Part shown: piece by piece, positions 1 through 28,200 of the stretch
How positions within the stretch are numbered: the stretch's first letter is position 1
Layout: every line of letters begins with the position of its first letter
Source of the DNA: Cyprinodon diabolis
Lineage: Eukaryota; Chordata; Actinopteri; Cyprinodontiformes; Cyprinodontidae
Assembly (NCBI GenBank): GCA_030533445.1
Contig: CM060081.1
Span: forward strand, 33,740,111 to 33,804,110
DNA length: 64,000 nt
Direction of reading: 5' to 3'
Notes under the pieces: model-generated
Told to the model about the DNA's origin: nothing
Seen by the model: the letters and a program-made list of their open reading frames with translations, nothing else
Database searches by the model: none
Translations under genes and position numbers: made by a program

Positions 1-1715
1 AACTATTATGAAAGAGCAACATTAACCAGCGCAGGTACAAAAATGGCAGATGGGTAAATACAGTAGCAGAATTTAGCAAATAAAACATGTCGTGTCAGTT
101 TGATTATGTAGGCACACCACTGATTTAAATACAAAGATGAAGATCCAAAAACATTTGGAAGATTTGCTGTTCATCAACCTAAACTTGAAGCAATCTCTGA
201 TCAGATTAAACAGAACGTGACAGAAATGCATTAAACATATTGCACCTAAATTTAAATGCATTTAAAGGATCCTTTAGTAGCGTAATGCACTGAAAGGTAA
301 AAAAAATCTTTTGTCATATCAAATTGGTTTGAGTGTCGTTTCAACCTTGAAGTGTAAGGTAGGCGACATGTTTTTACCCATTAGCTGTGGCTAAAATGCC
401 ATCTGGTTCAGAGACAATGAAACCTGAGCACCATTGACCCTTCTATCCAAAGTAATACCATGAGTAATGTCTTTATTTCATAATCTCTCCTTTTTTATGG
501 TTGGTTTTATTCCACCTGTGCAACATTGAGAAAGATGCTGATCCATTTCTTTTTTAGAATATTACAATGAAAAAAAAAGCTTTAAATAATAACTCTTAAG
601 ACAGGATTTTTTTTAGTGCAAGACTAAGCTACTGCAATAAAAATGGGCCTATATTAAAGCTCTTTACACATATTTCACAAGGGTGCCAATAAACAAATAA
701 ATGTATTATGCTTGAGCTTTGCTCATAATATGCACCTCAAAAGGAGTACACACATTCTGGTAGAAAAAAAAAAATAGTAGCTGCTTTAGAAACACTTAAG
801 GTAAACATGTGGAGTGCAAACTCTCTGTCTGGTAATTTTAATGTACATGTTATGTGAACACCAACAATTCAAAACAGTCCTGAGTGTCTGTGTAGGAACA
901 TGTGCAGGGTTACAATACATGTGATTGCTCTGCATTGGTGCATCTGCAGAAATACTGATATGCTGCTGGTACAGATTGTGCTGGTACTATAAAGGAGGAA
1001 ATCAAGAGTAACACAGAAGATTTACTAGGCCAGAGAAACTTTTCTCAGTCACTAAAAGCATAGCTTTCTCGTCTCTTCAAACAAAGCAAAAATACTAACC
1101 CCTGGACATTGAGCTTCAAGCAAACTATAAGGCAAACTATCAAAAGACAACCATTCAATGTCTCATTGTCGTATACACATTTTTTATATATACATAAAAC
1201 ATATTTACATAAATCCTTCCTGGTTCCACTGTTGCCATAGCCCTTTTTGATTGATAAAAAAAACTGTTCAGCATCATATGTTCAGATCAAAAAACAGGTT
1301 CTTGTCTTACACTAAGGCACAGACGAACCGTACCAAGGCAGCATGGGAAAAATCATAAATGAGGAACAAGCTGGCACCTTTGGTTTAAGGTTTCTGATGG
1401 TGACTTGCATATTTTTTTCTATGTGATTTCACTACCTTAGTAGCTTTTTTTTTTCAACTTGAAAGCAAAACTTATTAGATTATATTTTTTTATTCCTTTT
1501 AGTGAGCTACAGCTGGTTTTAAAGATACAGGCAGTTTATATCATTTAATATTTGAATCTTATGATGTGCTCCACTTTAAAGTTGTTCTGGTCTGGCTAAA
1601 CCTTTACTCTAAATCTCTCAAAGTGACAGAATTCATCTTTAAAACAAATGCAGGGCCAAGGCCAGTGTTTATTGCTTGTCTTTAGCTAGTACACGCTGAG
1701 CTGCCCAAGAGTTCT
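1..1715 (-). other. gli1: gli1 3' UTR and downstream flank
   Basis: This stretch follows the gli1 stop codon. It is AT-rich, has no convincing ORF, and I see no neighbouring gene in it. On the minus strand AATAAA polyadenylation hexamers (TTTATT on the plus strand) occur at 1668-1673, 1489-1494, 506-511 and 472-477. The first is only about 43 nt past the stop, so a more distal one is more likely used. The end of the UTR cannot be fixed from sequence alone. Confidence 0.55.
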
Positions 1716-17467
<15,752 letters not shown>

Positions 17468-17506
17468 TGGAGCTCAGAGACCTTCTGCTCCCCTTACAGC
17501 CTGGAC
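17468..17506 (-). other. gli1: gli1 5' UTR portion of the first coding exon
   Basis: On the minus strand a good acceptor lies just upstream: a pyrimidine-rich run with a CTAAC branch-point-like sequence, then GATGCAG|GTCC at 17509-17507. This implies that the start-codon exon is not the first exon and that a non-coding exon lies further right, at larger coordinates. I cannot identify that exon with certainty. Confidence 0.6.
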
Positions 17507-20470
17507 CTGCATCACAGAGACAAGGACAAGGTTAGGCTAAGCAGAGGAAACATAAACAAACCCAACCACAGCGAACAAAACCAAACTCCACCAGAAAGAA
17601 CAGGCCAGATACACACAATTGTGGTCCATGGAAAAAAAATACAAACGTAGGATGTTAATAACAGACTAAACCAAACCAAGAAAAACAGTTTAAGGAGAAA
17701 ATAAACTGTGTAAAGCTTGAGTCATGCTTATTTTAAACAGTTAGTTTAAAACACTAAATCCATCAGTCATGTGTAAATCACAAAGAAAAGGTTATGAGGA
17801 AAATGTTTCAGGAGTATTTTGAATAACAAGCAAAATCGGAGCAAAAGACTTAATCTGTAGATGTTTGACAAGAAAATCAGCTGAATCTGATGTCTTTTGA
17901 TGTCTATTTTGATAAATAGACATTTTCTGAATAAATAGCCTCTCAGAAACAGAAGGTGAATTATTTATTTATATGGATGAAGAGTTATAGCGAGCTAATG
18001 ATTGGCTGATCACCTTAATCACTGCTTTTTAGTGGGATTAGCCTGAATAATGCAATGGAAAATGTAAGTATCCACTTTTTTCCCTTACACTAAAGACAAC
18101 ACTGAAAGAACCACCTGGGCTTGCTGATACAACTCTTCCGTGTAGTTGCTGTTACTAAAGGAAGAAGCAGCAATATTCTCTAGTTTCAGTGTTGGCAAGA
18201 TTTCTAATCAGTCAAATGAAGCACAATAAGAAAAAACGACGACAAATGTCTGTGTATGCTGTTCCTTCAGATTGAATGAGTGAGCGAGAGTCAGACTTTC
18301 AGCAGATAACAGGCAGGCGCTAGGATCCTGTGTTATCTTTTTAAAGATTGGATTTTTGAAAAATCCCTCATTTCTGATGTTATCGGTACAAAATGCTAAA
18401 ATAAACTATGAAAAGTTAAAGGACTAATTTAAATGTTGTGCTGCTTTACAGTAGCAGTTTTCTCTCACACATAGCATCACAGAACAAAGAATAGAATAGA
18501 AATAACAAATAAATCCTATAACACATAAAAAATTTTTTTTTATTTAAATATATATTTTCCTTTTAAACAGAAGAAATCTTAGTCACATTATTTACCAGTT
18601 TGTTAAATAATATACTAAAGCCTGTAAACATTGTGCTTTAATGTGTGTCTCTTTTTCAAACATAGACTTAAGCTTCAAATGTTTCACACATTTTCTTTGA
18701 AAGCCAAAAAAGGCAGACAGAGAAGGAAAAACCAGGTTTAGCTTTAAACCTTTGAAGGACAAAAAAAAGAAAGAAGATGCTTGCAATGGAAAAGGGGTAA
18801 AAGGAGAGTGGAACAACACAGGCTTTTGTGTGCGACTAATATTGAGAGGCCATCTTTCAGCAGGAGCGTATGTGTAAGGTAATTCCAGCCAAGGGACCTC
18901 TGGAACAAAGACCTGCTCATTACATCCAACCACATCAGTGCGGCCACTAATAGCAGCAGAGTGTAACTTTAAAAAAGTAATTTATAACTAAATAAGAACA
19001 AAAAAGGAAAGAGGAAAAAAAAGAAGAAATTTAAAAAAAAAAACTTTAATTGTATCACATCAGAAGATGAACTTTTTAGCCTGCAATCTTATCATAGATG
19101 TGAAAACAAAACACACTTTACTTTGTGACAAGGGTTCAGCTCCTGCCTACTGCAGATCAACGCTCTATAGTTTCACTGCAGCAGGTTTCCAGGCCCTGAT
19201 GTCACTGCACAAGTGTTAAAAGGACAGCAGGGACCGTTTTGAGCCTAACAAGTCACCAAGGGGGAGATTTGGTATGAAAGTTACCAAGAGTCTAAATCAC
19301 ATGCGTGATGAGAGTGATTGAGCACATTCAGCACAGCCTTTGGATGTGTGCATGATAATTATCTCTCGGTGCTAAATAGAGACCTTGCTGAGCACCTCAG
19401 CTGTCCAAAACTAATAAATACCATGTAGGTGGCTGGGGTGGGAGTCATATACGTGCACACACTCACACACATTAGCTGTCACAGCTGTTTGTCTCAACAT
19501 GGGGGATCACATAATGATCCAAAGGCCACCAAGCCTATAGTAGATGTGCAAGAAAGTATGTGTGTGGCAGAGTAGTGAACCTGTTTATTCTATGTAAACC
19601 CAGTAGCAAATGTGTGTAAGAAGAGGCATTTCCAGTAGCAAACTTATGTGTGTCACTGTGTGGTGAATAAGCGGTTGTATATCTCAGCAAAAAGCTGCAT
19701 AATGTATGAGCATACCTGCAAAGAGGCAAGGTGGAATTTTTATATGTTTGCTACCATTTCCCCTGAGGAGTGAAGAAGCTAAACATCTAAAAGTGTTACT
19801 GTTACTTAGCCACATGCACACACAGATGGCTCTGTAATTAATTTGCGTGAAACACAACATGCTATTTGGTGCAGAAAAAGTTTTCAGAAAGAAAGGCTCT
19901 TCTAAAGTCTGAGAAGCTCTTCAACTCTTCATTCTCTTTGTAAAAGAGCAGAAAAAAAATGAAAACCTGGTGGTGGAAATATTATAAATTCCTAACAAAG
20001 CTTTAGGAGCTTTTGTGCCCATTCATTATTTTATATTTTAGTATATCAGGAAAGGTAAAATATAGTTTGCACTTCCTGCATTAACTGGGGTTACAGTATT
20101 GTGTAAAAGTTTATCATCTAGCCCTTGGCAGCAATCTTGATCTCCACTTTTCCAGACTTTCTTCAAGCTTTCTGTAGTTCATCATTTGGCAGATTTTTCA
20201 CAGTTTTTACATAAAGCATTAGAACAAGTACTAATTAGAACAAACAATGGTTTGGAACAAAAAAAAACATTTTTTTGTGGGTAAGAATTTCTATATTTTG
20301 AAGAAACAGAAATAAACTCTGTACAAACTGTTTCTTTATTTTAAAAAGTACATATAAATAAATTAAAAAATGTTTTTTTTAAGGGCATTGCTCCATTCAA
20401 ATGTAATCAAAATAAAGACATTGGAGGTCCAACATGAATTAATCAGAGATGCAACTGTGAAGCTGTTTAC
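17507..20470. other. Gene-free sequence upstream of the gli1 coding region
   Basis: It is AT-rich with no supported gene. TACAGTATTGTGTAAAAGT at about 20,093 resembles the terminal repeat of some fish DNA transposons, but I find no partner end. It may be intronic if a non-coding gli1 exon lies further right. Confidence 0.6.
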
Positions 20471-20853
20471 AAGAAGGGACAAAGCAAACTATACTTCCTC
20501 AGGAGGCTTAGATCGTTCAGTGTGCATAACTAGATGAGATGCTGCATATCTGACAACAGTCTGTTGTGGAGTCTCATCTTTTCTTCGTCCTCTGCTGGGG
20601 TAACAGCATGAGAATAAATGACTTAAAGAAGCTCTGCATACTGAAAAAGATGGATGGCTCTGTTCAACGGACTCAAGAAACTCTGGAGATGATTTCACAA
20701 AGAAAAATCCTTGATAAAATGAAGAACGTTATGGATGACAGTAGGTATCCTCTCCTGAAGGGTTTTAAAAAAAACGACAAATTGTCCTCAGCAAGAGATT
20801 CTCCAGAAGATCCTTCCTGCCTACAGCTAAGAACACATATAACAACATGTTAA
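20471..20853 (+). mobile_element. LINE reverse-transcriptase 3' region, pseudogene
   Basis: The plus strand encodes KKGQSKLYFLRRLRSFSV, then after stops and frame changes FFVLCWGNSMRINDLKKL, RKILDKMKNVMDDSRYPLLK and, in another frame, RSFLPTAKNTYN. In that order these match the C-terminal region of fish non-LTR retrotransposon ORF2 (QSRLYFLRRLRSF, VLCWGSSIRASD, LDKLLSIMDNPSHPL, SFLPxAIxxYN). Several stops and shifts show it is dead. The clade is not certain. Confidence 0.75.
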
Positions 20854-21919
20854 AAAAAAGCTAATGAGGTACCACAACTTTTTAATTCCCTTTAGGATTC
20901 GAAAACTACTTTTGACTTAAATTGAATTAAATAAAAAAATCTTTTAAACACATTTTTCTACAAACATTTCAACCATTTTTCAATACTAAAACTTTGGGGC
21001 GAGAGATTAATCATCCTTCATTGATCTCCTGCATGACAAGTTTTATCTAATTCTGTTGTGAAATCACCTAATTGGTGATAAAATCTAATTTCCTATCTTC
21101 AAACTTTTTATTTTTATTATTTTGGTACTGATTCAGTTAAAGAATTATAACCATGTTTGACAGATCAGGACCTTACATTTAGGGTATCTTTAGGCCTGAA
21201 ATTCTCTGAAGCTAGATTTTGGAGGCTTTTATAGTTATATAATGAACAAACAACAAAAAATCCTCTGACAATGATTAGGTAAATGAGTGAAAAAAGCAGC
21301 CAAGAATGACAATATAAAAGAACTCCAGACAGCCTGAAGCAAGTTTGGCTGAACACATGCACACAAAGATGACGAGAAAGACTGACTCCTTGGAAATTAT
21401 AAAGATGTAACGGATGACTCAAGACTCTTGTATATTTTAGTAGGCAGCGATGAAGGAGTTTACACACCATGCTGACACAGGTGTCATAGCGTGTGCTACT
21501 TTTTTTGTGTGAAAAACTGTGGTAGTTGGCTCTGTGGTGATGTGTGTGTGAGAGAGAGATTGGGAAGCAGCATATTAAAAAAACCAAGACCCATAAATCA
21601 GGCGGCTGACCAAACAAGTTCGCTCTGCTGTGGCACCACAGAAAGCTTGGCAAAAACCAAGGAGCTGAGCATGAGGACAGGATGTCCAGCCACCGTCTAC
21701 ACCCTAAAACCTCCTCATTCAACCCTCCTCATGCAAGCCCTCAAACATCCCAGGCTGGGTGGACAATGAGATGATGTTATTCATTTATACTCTGTCTATA
21801 AACTATGGCTTTAGCTTAAGGATTTGAAACTGCAAACTACAAGAAGATCCCACCTTACAAGATGAACCTTCTTTTATGTTCTTAAGATTCATGATGTTTT
21901 TTGGGAGGAGTGAACTTCA

Positions 21920-22163
21920 GCAGACTGCAATGCAAAAACGATCAAGAAATTAGTAAAAAAATTCTTAAATTAAGTACATTTAGCCTTAATTTAGGCAGAT
22001 AAATAAGATGAACTCTCAATAAAAGGAGTTTTTTTTAGCTCTTTAAATAAGATAATTAGATAATATGCACTTGAAATCAGACAATGCAATAATATTTGCT
22101 TGTTCTAAAGGTAAATTGTCTTGTTCCGTTGACAAAGTGTCTCACTTACCTCCATTTTTTACA
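21920..22163 (-). repeat. Short interspersed repeat, first copy of a family also at 45.0 kb
   Basis: Read on the minus strand, this stretch aligns with 45,032-45,320: GAGACACTTTG, ATTGCATNGTCT, ATTTCAANTGCATA, TATCTTATTTA and TTTTGCANTGCAG occur in the same order. The ends carry CACTGNAAAAA-like sequence. It is probably a MITE-like element common in teleosts; it is diverged and not coding. Confidence 0.6.
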
Positions 22164-24559
22164 ACTTAAATGCTGAAATTAAAGCAAAACGTGCACACTT
22201 TAAAATACTTTTCCTTTAGTGTTTTTTCCCCCCCAAATAGTTTATTTTGTAAAACAATTCTGCAATGAACTGCGCATGGTATATGTTTTTACTTCACAAA
22301 AGTACAGAAGGTTGTTTGACTTTAAAACCAGTAAAAAAAAACACCAATAAAGTCCAAGAGGAGTTCAGCATTTCCATCCTCATATCTTAGAAATATTACA
22401 GTGATGTAACACAACCGGAATTTCTCTTAAACTAACCGGTGCCAAAATGACAAATGACTGACAGCATACACTGCTCCTCCTCATTTTTTCTAATGATGCA
22501 TGAGTATTTTACAGCCCCTAACCTCAGGTTACAAAGTATCCTACTCTGATTAGCATAAGCATGATGACAGATGTCTGTATCGGTCCCACTGACGCTGTAA
22601 ATATGTCTGTCAGTCCTGCCAAGCAGAGACGATGAACACTCATTGTTGATGTCAGTGATTTTCTATCAATTATTGGATCATATCAGCCAGATATAACATC
22701 TGCCTGGTACACTGTCATTGTATTCATACCCCTCAGACTATTAACGTTTTATTCCCCAGGCAATGTTTTGCATACAACACAAAAAGTTAATCTGAGTTTT
22801 AAGTTATTGGTTACAGGTTTTTTGTGCCGATTTAGAGCCTGAAGAGAATTTATGCACAAGGCGAAACACTGCTGTACGCCGTGGCCATCTGCTGGTAGCC
22901 CTAACTCACGCATCCTTCACGTTGGTTGCTCTGACAACTTTAGCTCAAGCTTCAACGAACAACAACGTTTCTATTGGATTCTGACCAGTTATGATCTTGT
23001 CTTTTTTAACGCCTTCACCGGTAATCGTTTGGCTCCTTTACTTGCCTGCTTACTCATTCCACATATCGTACCTCCCTTCAATTGTTCTTGTTATAGTAAT
23101 TGTTCAAAGCGCTTATTTTTACCAACTAATAGAAAAAAAAACAAAGCGTAAAACACAGAAATAAAATATGATAGGCCTACAAGGCAGAAGGTTTGATCTG
23201 AGATGTTGTATGCAACCACAGAGCTGCAGGCATAGTATTTTGTAAAGTTATAGTAAGTGACTAGGCCCCTTTAAGGCTTCCTTCTTTAAACCTTTCAAAA
23301 AAAATGTATCTTCAACCTGTGTGCTGATTTTCCTGATCTTCATGATGCTCTTTTTTTACTGATGTTCCCTGACAGACCTCTAAGCTGTTCACAGAACAGC
23401 TGGATGCATACTGTGATTAATGATGAACAGGTGGATTCTATTTACCATTTGGGTGACTTCTGGAAGCATTTGCTCTCATCAGACTTCATTGTGAAGTATC
23501 AGAGCAAGATATGCTGAAAATAAAATCAAACAAGACTTTAATGATTTATTTTTCCCCCCCATTTGTTTCAATACGCTTTCCTAAAATAAAAAAAACATTG
23601 ATGTCTGAAGGAAACCAGACAGTCTGTCAGTTTTTTCTGACGATGTTTCAACACTAATCCAGGAGTCTTTGTTAGCCGTCGGCTCGCATCATCTGGTTGC
23701 CTTCCAATTTAATCCCGTTTTGTAACTTGTGTCTGAGGCTGCATTGTTACAAAGTGTGAAAGAAAATCAGTAGGAAATTATAACCCATCTAAAAACAGTG
23801 AATGCTAATGAGAGGAATCACTTATACTGCAAAGATGCAATCGGACATAATCTCTGGATCAGAAAGCATAAATACCAGCTTACAAATATAGACTAAAGGA
23901 CACTTATTTAAAAAAATTAACTTTAAACTCTCCATCTCCCTCCTTTAGTTTGTGGTAAAAGAAAGACATCTCCTCCCTTAATGCACTGATATCTGGTAAC
24001 TACAGAAGCTGGAAACAAATCAGCATAATTTGTTTACCAATTCTTAAGCTCCCCTACTGTAAATTCATACATTTGTAATTTCTCATCAACTCTCTCAGAC
24101 AAAAAAATAAAGGACCTGTTTAAGGAAAACCCGCGAAATGAATCTGTATGCCTTAAGCATTAATGGTCTATAGTGTCTCAACAGATTGAGTTCCCAGGTA
24201 ATTGTTTGTGTTTGTGGGACACAAAGAGAAACATTGTCGGGGCTTGCCCTGTTTGACCATTTGTGACATTCTCATAAAGTGTGGGTCCCCCTCCCTCCGA
24301 GGAAGTCTCCCGAGAGGACAGACATTTTCACAGGTCACTGGTCGTGTCAGACAAAAGGTCTGATGCAGCTCTACGGTGCTTTTTCTTTTGGGTGTAACTC
24401 TAAACTGGGGCTCACCATTCTCTTTTCTTACACAACATATAAAAGACAGCATATTAAAAAAATCCCTTTGAACTTTAGTTCATATCTTATCAAATCTCAG
24501 AGGAAAATGTGTGTGTCCCCAGAATAATCTATTACTCTGTCAACTTATAAATTAGATCT
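22164..24559. other. Gene-free sequence
   Basis: This tract is mostly AT-rich. A 300-bp stretch at 22,850-23,150 is less AT-rich and has an open plus frame of 99 codons with no recognisable family. I see nothing else supportable. Confidence 0.6.
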
Positions 24560-25200
24560 TGACTAACATCTTTGGAGTTAGTTGCATGCTTTGTAAACAC
24601 CCGCCCCAAAGTATGCTGTTTCCTCTACCCCCACCCTCCATTTTTCGTCCTCTCGTTCTGCCTTTTCCACTGCTCTATATCTCTGAACTATCTCCTGCTC
24701 TCCCCCGCTGCCTCCACCCTCTCCCTCACTCCCGCTCTGCTCATTCCTGCAGGCCTGCCCCTCCCCCTCCTGGCAAGGCAGCAGCAGTCGAGGTGGGTGT
24801 TCTCTGGCTGTTATGACTTGAGAGACGATAATGGCAGCTATAATGTAGCCAGCCGTTCCTGATGTGGCTGGGTTTGTGGGGGATTCTGTTGTGTTAGCGC
24901 TGGAGACAGAGCATTGGAGGGAGGAAGAGAGTGGGGGCGAGAAGGCGGGACTCGGGCCCTCGGCCAACCGTGGTTCAGATTCTCCCTCGTTTTTTTTTGC
25001 CCCCTCTTGTTTCTTTCCCTCCCCTCACACGATTTTTTTCTGGTCCTGTTGTTTTCCTTTGGTGGTAAACTTTGTTTTTAAGTTCTGCCTTTGTTTTTGT
25101 AACCCCCACTCTCCTCTTTTTCCTGTCTTTCTCCCCCACTCACCCTTCCCTGTGTTTTTGTCCCCCTTTTTCACCCAGACTGAGTGAATTACTCACAGCT
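24560..25200 (-). promoter_or_regulatory. GC-rich, strand-asymmetric block; candidate gli1 promoter or non-coding exon
   Basis: About 640 bp stand out from the AT-rich surroundings. The minus strand is purine-rich, with GGGGCGGG and GGGGAGGGGC Sp1-like boxes, several CpGs, and runs of GGGGGAG. It lies about 7.5 kb upstream of the gli1 start exon on the right strand side. No splice donor can be picked with confidence. It could also be an unrelated low-complexity tract. Confidence 0.3.
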
Positions 25201-28200
25201 GTAGTGTGATGGGGTCCGGTGGTGTGACCACTGAAAGGCCACAGGGATGGAGACATCACTGTACTGCACAATAAGCTGTAGTCACTGACTTGCTGCACAG
25301 GAGATTAAAGTCAAATGCAATCATGAAGAAGTTATAAGTATGATTTAAATGGTCTTAATACCTAGTGTAAGGCAGACATTAAAAAAAAGCACAATTTCCC
25401 TCTGAGACTTTTGAAAAACAACCTTTTATTTGAGTACATCTCAGGTATGCAATCTAAAAATGTTCTCTGAATCTTTGAATGAAAATTACCTAATAGTGGG
25501 CATGAGATGCTTTTTGACCTTTTTAGCCTTTGTCAGAACCAACAAACCAGAGTCTGTCGTTGAGAAGCTCCATCACAGTCATTTGACCTTAAGCCCATGG
25601 TTCAAATTAAAATCCCAGAAGAATTGAGCAAACTCTACATGTTTGTGATGGTAGGAAAGAAGCTACACATTCCTTGCATAACTCTTTAACACCTAGTTAG
25701 TAGGTAAATAAAGCCTAATGATTGTTATGAAGAATTTGTGAGCCGAGGTATAATTTGTATTCTTATGTGATTTTCTTATCTCTTTCCCGCTTTGTTCTAT
25801 TTTTTTCCCCATAAAACAATTACATTTTTGCCAAATAATTAACTCTCTGTCCAAAAAGCCATTTTTAGCAATAGTTCTCCAGCAGTTAGCATAGATGTAC
25901 CTCCCTTACTATCTTATTCATAAGCATGGTTTTAACATATAATTGCTTTTATTTCGTCTTAAGCTCTCATTTAAAGTTGTTTTAAGCTTTAATTATTGCT
26001 TCAACTGAATATGTTAGCAAATCTAAGCAGGTAACTTAAGAGGACCAACACACACATACATGCTTTCTCAATAGTGTCCTATCTCGTCTTTACATTTTTG
26101 TAGAATGGCCGAATGCCCCAATCATTTTTGACTTAAATAAAAAAAAATATATATATATATTATAAATTAAATACAAACATTTTCCTAAATATCTCCCTCC
26201 AACTCTAACAGAGAGAAGCTAATTGTAAGTACTTTGTTATTTCTGAGTCAATTTTCATGCAGTCTTCATTTTATGTTTCCCCACAAATTAACATTGAAGT
26301 TTTTAGCTCTGACACATAAAGACTGTTCATACACATCTATTGTTTCTTTAAAAAATGCCTTCACCCTTATGCTAAGATGCCTAATTTATCCTGGGGAAAC
26401 AAAAATCATACTCATTCAGCATGAATCATTCCCCCCAACATACAGTGATGATTCTAATATCCATGGGCATTCAAGTCACCAAAATGCACATGATGCACAG
26501 ATTATGCCTCACTGACAAGATGCCTCTGGAACATTATGATGAACAAGTCTAGCTGTAGAGTTGGAGCTGCTTGGTAGCAAAGGGGTACTGATCTCTTTCT
26601 ATTTGACAAAAACATAGGATACAGACAGATTTTACCTGCAAAAACATCCCTGATATGATCTTTGACATAAAGTGCTTTATAATACAGATTTTCTTTGCAG
26701 GGTTGCAGTAACTTTGCGAAAGATGGGATGCATTCTGGAAAAGTTGCAAGTTCACATGACAATCAATCATGCATGCACGCATTCATAACAGGAATGTCGA
26801 GTAACCAATTAACACCTGCTCGCTACTTCAAAACAGAGCAGCATGGGGTCTTGATTATATCTTTAAAATGCTTTTAGCAGTTTTGGTTGGGAAACTTACA
26901 AAAAAAAAGTGACCTAAATTGATAGTGATTGTTCCAAGCTTCTACAGCTGTTAGTTTGTGGTTTCGGATCTATAAACGTTAACAAGCCAGTGCTTCAAAA
27001 ACCTTTATTTCTAGAAGAAAACTTTAGTGCTGTTATTTGTCAGCACTACTGTGAACCATTTACTCTACTCCACTTCTTGTCAGCACCTTAATCCCAGTTT
27101 TAATCACCATAGATCGAGATGTCTAAATTCTCTGCAGAGAGAGTCTGGGCCGAGAACGTTGCTTTGGTGACCATCTCACTGCTGGAGCTCTAACAGTTTT
27201 AAAACAGAAGAATGAAACGTTGATCCCTTGTTGTTACATATTCAAGTACTGATGACAGATGTCAATGCCCCAGAGGGCTTCAGTGAAAGTCTTTCAACAT
27301 GACACACAATGGCAGAAACAAGAGGTAAAACCTGCACACTGAGTGAAGCTATTAGGCTCAAAGCCTAGTTTCATTGCTAATATGACTGATATTCCTGAAG
27401 AGAATACTGCATTCATTCTGCTTGAACCTTTTTCACATTTTACATTCACACATTCCATTGTACTCTACTGGTTTCTGATGCAATAAATCCAATAACAGTA
27501 GTGCATTTCTGTAAAGAGGAGTTGAATTCCTAAATGAGTTTCACAATTCATATTCATTCAAATAAAAGGCTAAATGATCCTGAGTTAATACATTGTAAAA
27601 TCCCCCTTTTCTGCATATAGGAATGCAAGATTTTTGAGGCGCGCCTCTACATATTTTGCACATCAATCTACTAAAATCTTTTTATATTCTTCTTTGCAGA
27701 CTAGTTCAAGATCAAAGAAAACATTTGAAGTCCTGCTAGATACATAGCATACAAACATGCATTTCTATATGATTTATTTCTGGGATTTGGCCTGGACATA
27801 TTTACTAAGTTATGTGACTTCTGAAAGGAAATCACAGAAATGCTGGATTTCATTCAGAGGAAAGAGAGATGGGAAATGGTCTAAATGATTATGCAAGAGG
27901 ATGTAAAGTTTGGGATACAGCAACTAACCATGTAACATATGCAGACGATTCATTAATCTTCTGTTGATATATTACTTAGGGTTTCATCATTGAATGAAAC
28001 CAGTGTGAGCGACCACATAATTATTGTTCATCATAATTTAAACTTACATTATTGAAAAATCCTAAAGTGTAATTTTTTTTGTTTTCATGTAGTTTCTCAT
28101 AGTTAAAAAAATTAAAGACATCTCTGACTAAATACTTATTTGGCCTCATCATAGATAGTGGACCTCCTTTAGATTGTTTTTTTTTCTTCCATAAATCTGA

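Noticed and set aside
21165..21722. 185-codon open frame on the minus strand
   Set aside because: It is low-complexity, rich in Leu, Ser, His and Cys, with no recognisable motif and no splice-bounded structure. It is probably chance.
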